NCBI RefSeq assembly: GCF_030733845.1
Contig: NZ_CP132311.1
Location: 2,855,501 to 2,919,500 of the forward strand
Direction: 5' to 3'
From: Shinella zoogloeoides
Lineage (GTDB): Bacteria > Pseudomonadota > Alphaproteobacteria > Rhizobiales > Rhizobiaceae
Length of the DNA: 64,000 bases
The notes beneath the pieces were generated by a model. It ran no database searches, was not told the origin of the DNA, and saw only the letters and a program-made list of their open reading frames with translations. The translations under genes and the position numbers were made by a program. This document shows positions 61,089 to 64,000 of the stretch, in pieces; within the stretch, counting starts at the first letter, position 1, and the number at the start of each line of letters is the position of its first letter.

Positions 61089-62114
61089 ATGTCCAGCCCC
61101 GCCACGATCGAGGATGTCGCGCGCATCGCGCAGGTCTCGATCGCGACCGTGTCGCGGGCGATCCACACGCCGGAAAAGGTGGCGAACTCGACGCGGCTGA
61201 AGGTCAACCAGGCGATCGCCATCACCGGCTACACGACCAATGCCATGGCGCGCAGCCTGCGGCTCGGCCGGTCCAACATGATCCTCGTCGTGGCGCCCGA
61301 CATCGGCGACCCTAACTTCTCCAACATCCTGATCGGCCTGGAAAACGAGGCGCGCGCGCATGGCTACGGCATCCTGATCGGCCACACGCACAACGACCCG
61401 CAGCGCGGGCTCGAATACCTGAAGTTCCTCAACTCCAACCAGGCGGCCGGGCTGATCCTGTTCACCGGCATCCTGCCCTTCGGCCACCAGACCATGACGG
61501 CGCGCCTGCCGCCGAGCGTCGGCGTCTTCGAGCCGGTCTACAATGGCGGCATTCCCTATGTCGGCGTGGACGACATCGAGGGCGCGCGCAAGGCGGTCGA
61601 CCTCCTCATCGCCGAGGGCCACCGCAAGATCGCCTTCATCGGCGATTCGCGCACGCGCCTTGCCTATAGCCGCCGCCGGCAGGGCTATGACGAGGGGCTG
61701 GACGCCGCGGGCGTACCGGTGGGCGAGCGCATCATCCTCGAAGGCGACGGGACCATCGAGAGCGGGCGGCTGGCGCTCGAACAGCTCTTCATGCGCGACA
61801 CGCTGCCGAGCGCCTTCATGTGCGTCAACGACCAGACGGCGATCGGCGTGATCATCGGGCTCGGCGCGCGCGGCTACGACATCCCGACCGACTTCTCCGT
61901 CACCGGCTTCGACGACGTGCCGCAGGCGACCTTCATGACGCCCTCGCTCACCACGATCCGCCAGCCGCGCACCGCCATCGGCAAGAGCTCCATGGCGCTG
62001 CTGCTGGAACTGCTCTCCGGCAGCGAGCCGCCGGACGCGGAAATCCTGTTGACGCCCGACCTCATCGTGCGCAATTCGGTTTCGACGCCGGCACGGCGTT
62101 TCGTGAGGCGGTAA
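61089..62114 (+). CDS. LacI family transcriptional regulator of the sugar cluster
   Basis: A 341-residue repressor: HTH at ATIEDVARIAQVSIATVSRA with hinge VNQAIAITGYTTNAMARSLR, then effector domain (MILVVAPDIGDPNFSNILIG ... VTGFDDVPQATFMTPSLTTI). ATG at 61089 is preferred; TTG at 61083 and GTG at 61071 are in frame with GGGAG nearby. Divergent from the ABC operon with tandem operators between. Effector is probably the transported sugar or its metabolite. Confidence 0.93.
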   Translation: MSSPATIEDVARIAQVSIATVSRAIHTPEKVANSTRLKVNQAIAITGYTTNAMARSLRLGRSNMILVVAPDIGDPNFSNILIGLENEARAHGYGILIGHTHNDPQRGLEYLKFLNSNQAAGLILFTGILPFGHQTMTARLPPSVGVFEPVYNGGIPYVGVDDIEGARKAVDLLIAEGHRKIAFIGDSRTRLAYSRRRQGYDEGLDAAGVPVGERIILEGDGTIESGRLALEQLFMRDTLPSAFMCVNDQTAIGVIIGLGARGYDIPTDFSVTGFDDVPQATFMTPSLTTIRQPRTAIGKSSMALLLELLSGSEPPDAEILLTPDLIVRNSVSTPARRFVRR

Positions 62115-62153
62115 CGGGCGCGGTGGTGGGGCGGCGAGATGCCTCTCTGCCAT

Positions 62154-62278
62154 TGCCCTTCTCCCCTCGGGGAGAAGGTGGCCCGAAGGGTCGGATGAGG
62201 GCGCTTGTACGACCTCTCACATCTGCGCCCCCCTCATCCCGCTGCCGCGACCTTCTCCCCGACGGGGAGAAGGGGCAA
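62154..62278. repeat. second-type palindromic repeat element
   Basis: Inverted arms TTGCCCTTCTCCCC...GGATGAGGGCGC (62154-62205) and GCGCCCCCCTCATCC...GGGGAGAAGGGGCAA (62225-62278); each arm also holds its own CTTCTCCCC/GGGGAGAAG hairpin. It fills the gap between the convergent LacI and chemoreceptor genes and may terminate both. Confidence 0.8.
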
Positions 62279-62357
62279 GACGCGATCTCCCAGTCCATAT
62301 GCGACTGCCCTACTCTCAGGGATGCCCGGCAGGGCAGAGGCAGGCCAACCGCCAGCC

Positions 62358-63866
62358 TCATCCATACCGCCGCTGCGCTGGCCTTGCCGGCCGCTCGCTG
62401 CGCTCCGCCGAGACGACGAACCGGTCCACGAGCCCCTTCAGCGTGGTGCTGACCTGCATGAGATTGTGCGTTGCGGCGTTGGTTTCTTCCACCATCGCGG
62501 CATTCTGCTGGGTCATCTGGTCCATGCTGCCGACGGCCGTGTTGATCTCGGAAATGCCGGCCGACTGTTCGCGTGCGGAGCTGGCAATGGCGTCGATATG
62601 GGCGTTGATGTGCACGACCTGCTCGCCGATATGATGCAGCGCCTCGCCCGTTCGGTTGACCAGCGACACGCCGAGCTGCACATCCGCGAAGGACTTGTCG
62701 ATCAGCGCTTTGATCTCCTTGGCGGCCTCGGCGGATTTCTGCGCGAGTTCGCGCACCTCCTGCGCCACGACCGCAAAGCCCTTGCCGGCCTCGCCGGCGC
62801 GGGCGGCCTCGACGCCGGCATTCAGCGCCAGGAGGTTGGTCTGGAAGGAAATCTGGTCGATGACGCCGATGATCTGGGTAATCCTGCCGGATGAATCCTG
62901 GATGGCGCTCATGGCGCCGACCGCCTGCTCGACCACCTCGCCCGAGCGCTCGGCCTCCTCCGTTGCGCTGCGCACGACGCGGCGGGCCTCTTCCGCCCGC
63001 CCGGCCGCCTCGCGGGAAATGGTGGTGATCTCCTCGACGGCCGCCGCCGTCTCCTCGAGGGACGCCGCCTGCTGCTCGGTGCGCTTGGCCATGTCGTCGG
63101 TGGCGTGAACGAGCTCGCCGGAATTGCCGGCCGCATCGTCCGCCGCCGTGACGATCGCGCCGAGCGTGTCGTCCAGCTTCGCGATGGCCGAGTTGAAATT
63201 GGAGCGCAGGCCCTCGAACTGCGGGGCGAGCGGTTTGGAAATGGCGGCCGTGAGGTCGCCGCCGGCAAGGCGGGTCAGCGAGGCATCGAGCGCGGCAAGC
63301 GCCTCTTCCTGCTCGGCATTGCGGGCCTGCCGCTCGGCCTCGGATTTCTCACGCTCCTCCTGGAGCGCTTCGAGATAGACCGAGATCGCATAATCCATGT
63401 CGACCAGGGCGGCCTTGACGATGGCGGTGATCTCCCCGCCCAGCGCCGCCGCCTTCTTGCGGTAGAGGAAGCCTTCGAGGTGCTTTGCGATGACGCTCTC
63501 GACGATGGCTTCGAGGATCAGCGCGTAACCGCCGATATACCAGCGCGGCTCGAGGCCGAGGCGGGCGTGGGTCTTGCCGATCGTCGTGACGGCATCGACA
63601 TATTGCGTGTCGAAATTGGCCGAGCCGATCAGTTCCCAATGCTTGACCTGCCGGCCCTTGGCGCTCTGGATATGCGCCTCGCTGGAAAAGAAGCGGGCCG
63701 TCTCCGGCGTCGCGCGCGCCTTGCGGTAGAAGGTGTCGAGCGCGCCGTCGAGCGAGGCGGAAATGGTCGGCAGCGCCCGCTTCAGCGCATCCCGCTGGCG
63801 CGTGTCGAGATCGACGAATTGCAGGCGTTCGTTCAACTGCTTGGTCTTGGTATCCTGCGCTGGCAT
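62358..63866 (-). CDS. globin-coupled methyl-accepting chemotaxis protein
   Basis: A 502-residue soluble chemoreceptor. Residues about 10-165 form a protoglobin sensor ([20 protein letters not shown] ... [17 protein letters not shown], proximal His100) that binds haem and senses oxygen as in HemAT. A HAMP-like linker (about 195-250) leads to the signalling domain with the conserved tip [20 protein letters not shown]. No membrane helices and no C-terminal CheR-tether pentapeptide. ATG at 63866. Aerotaxis role inferred from family. Confidence 0.92.
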   Translation of the reverse strand: MPAQDTKTKQLNERLQFVDLDTRQRDALKRALPTISASLDGALDTFYRKARATPETARFFSSEAHIQSAKGRQVKHWELIGSANFDTQYVDAVTTIGKTHARLGLEPRWYIGGYALILEAIVESVIAKHLEGFLYRKKAAALGGEITAIVKAALVDMDYAISVYLEALQEEREKSEAERQARNAEQEEALAALDASLTRLAGGDLTAAISKPLAPQFEGLRSNFNSAIAKLDDTLGAIVTAADDAAGNSGELVHATDDMAKRTEQQAASLEETAAAVEEITTISREAAGRAEEARRVVRSATEEAERSGEVVEQAVGAMSAIQDSSGRITQIIGVIDQISFQTNLLALNAGVEAARAGEAGKGFAVVAQEVRELAQKSAEAAKEIKALIDKSFADVQLGVSLVNRTGEALHHIGEQVVHINAHIDAIASSAREQSAGISEINTAVGSMDQMTQQNAAMVEETNAATHNLMQVSTTLKGLVDRFVVSAERSERPARPAQRRYG

Positions 63867-64000
63867 CGGACAGATTCCCCGTATTGTTGGACTGGCGGCA
63901 GATGCCGGATCCCGAATCGGGACCGCATCCTTCGCCCTGTCGCGATTTTTCGCAGGAGACAGTAAACAAGAACTATAAGATCGACCGCAATACTTTCCCG
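63867..64000. other. region upstream of the chemoreceptor to window edge
   Basis: 134 bases; contains the chemoreceptor promoter on the minus strand and a small dyad GGATCCCGAATCGGGACC near 63907-63924. No further gene start is discernible before the edge. Confidence 0.4.

Overview
The window is GC-rich DNA from an alphaproteobacterium, most likely a member of the Rhizobiaceae (Shinella / Ensifer / Agrobacterium / Rhizobium group). The grounds are the complete glgP-glgB-glgC-glgA-pgm-glgX operon, a heterotetrameric sarcosine oxidase operon, three-gene proton-translocating transhydrogenase, an aa3 oxidase subunit IV peptide, a ribose-type sugar ABC cluster, and short palindromic intergenic repeats typical of rhizobial genomes. 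Species cannot be named from the sequence alone. No rRNA, tRNA, CRISPR array, prophage or transposase was recognised. One small serine recombinase is the only mobile-type gene.

Layout. 1-2430: end of an alpha-E protein and a transglutaminase, then an orphan TadG-like vWA protein closed by a good terminator. 2578-13590: the glycogen operon (phosphorylase, branching enzyme, ADP-glucose pyrophosphorylase, synthase, phosphoglucomutase, debranching enzyme) with 1-21 nt gaps or overlaps. 13712-14721: MaoC dehydratase and a GNAT. 14727-20267 (minus): soxB - two small coupled ORFs - soxD - soxA - soxG. 20595-23041: rpsU, a TPR lipoprotein, a small membrane protein, a serine resolvase. 23187-26472 (minus): pntB, pntAB, pntAA and the aa3 subunit IV peptide. 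26725-29983 (minus): FeeM-like acyltransferase and a membrane EAL protein with a degenerate GGDEF. 30438-37448: glutamine amidotransferase-like hydrolase, Inh-type protease inhibitor, 2-hydroxyacid dehydrogenase with its LacI regulator, MarR regulator, creatininase-like hydrolase, CobW GTPase and WD40 protein. 37534-39267: a secreted Asn/Gly/Leu-repeat protein divergent from a predicted outer-membrane barrel. 39280-43240: glyoxalase-like protein, GNAT, ornithine/lysine decarboxylase with a long leader (probable speF motif), and a LysR regulator. 43323-45133: DUF1007 protein and NicO-type nickel/cobalt transporter. 45130-49217: small membrane protein, GNAT, DUF533, KDPG aldolase, CYTH protein, TrhO. 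49219-54509: CHASE4-GGDEF-EAL, GH1 beta-glucosidase, about 780 bases of structured unexplained DNA, HD-GYP protein. 54656-62114: sugar catabolic cluster (Gfo/Idh/MocA oxidoreductase, isomerase, binding protein, permease, ATPase, divergent LacI). 62358-63866: globin-coupled chemoreceptor.

The genes support carbon storage (glg), one-carbon/methylated amine catabolism (sox), NADPH balance (pnt), polyamine synthesis (odc), metal handling (CobW, NicO/DUF1007), c-di-GMP turnover (three proteins) and sugar uptake.

Most unusual observations: a long palindromic repeat that is read in frame inside the N-terminal region of the nickel/cobalt transporter, with sister copies in two intergenic sites; two tiny translationally coupled ORFs inside the sarcosine oxidase operon; a secreted tetrapeptide-repeat protein opposite a barrel protein; a structured orphan region at 52837-53612; and clean operator palindromes in the sugar cluster.
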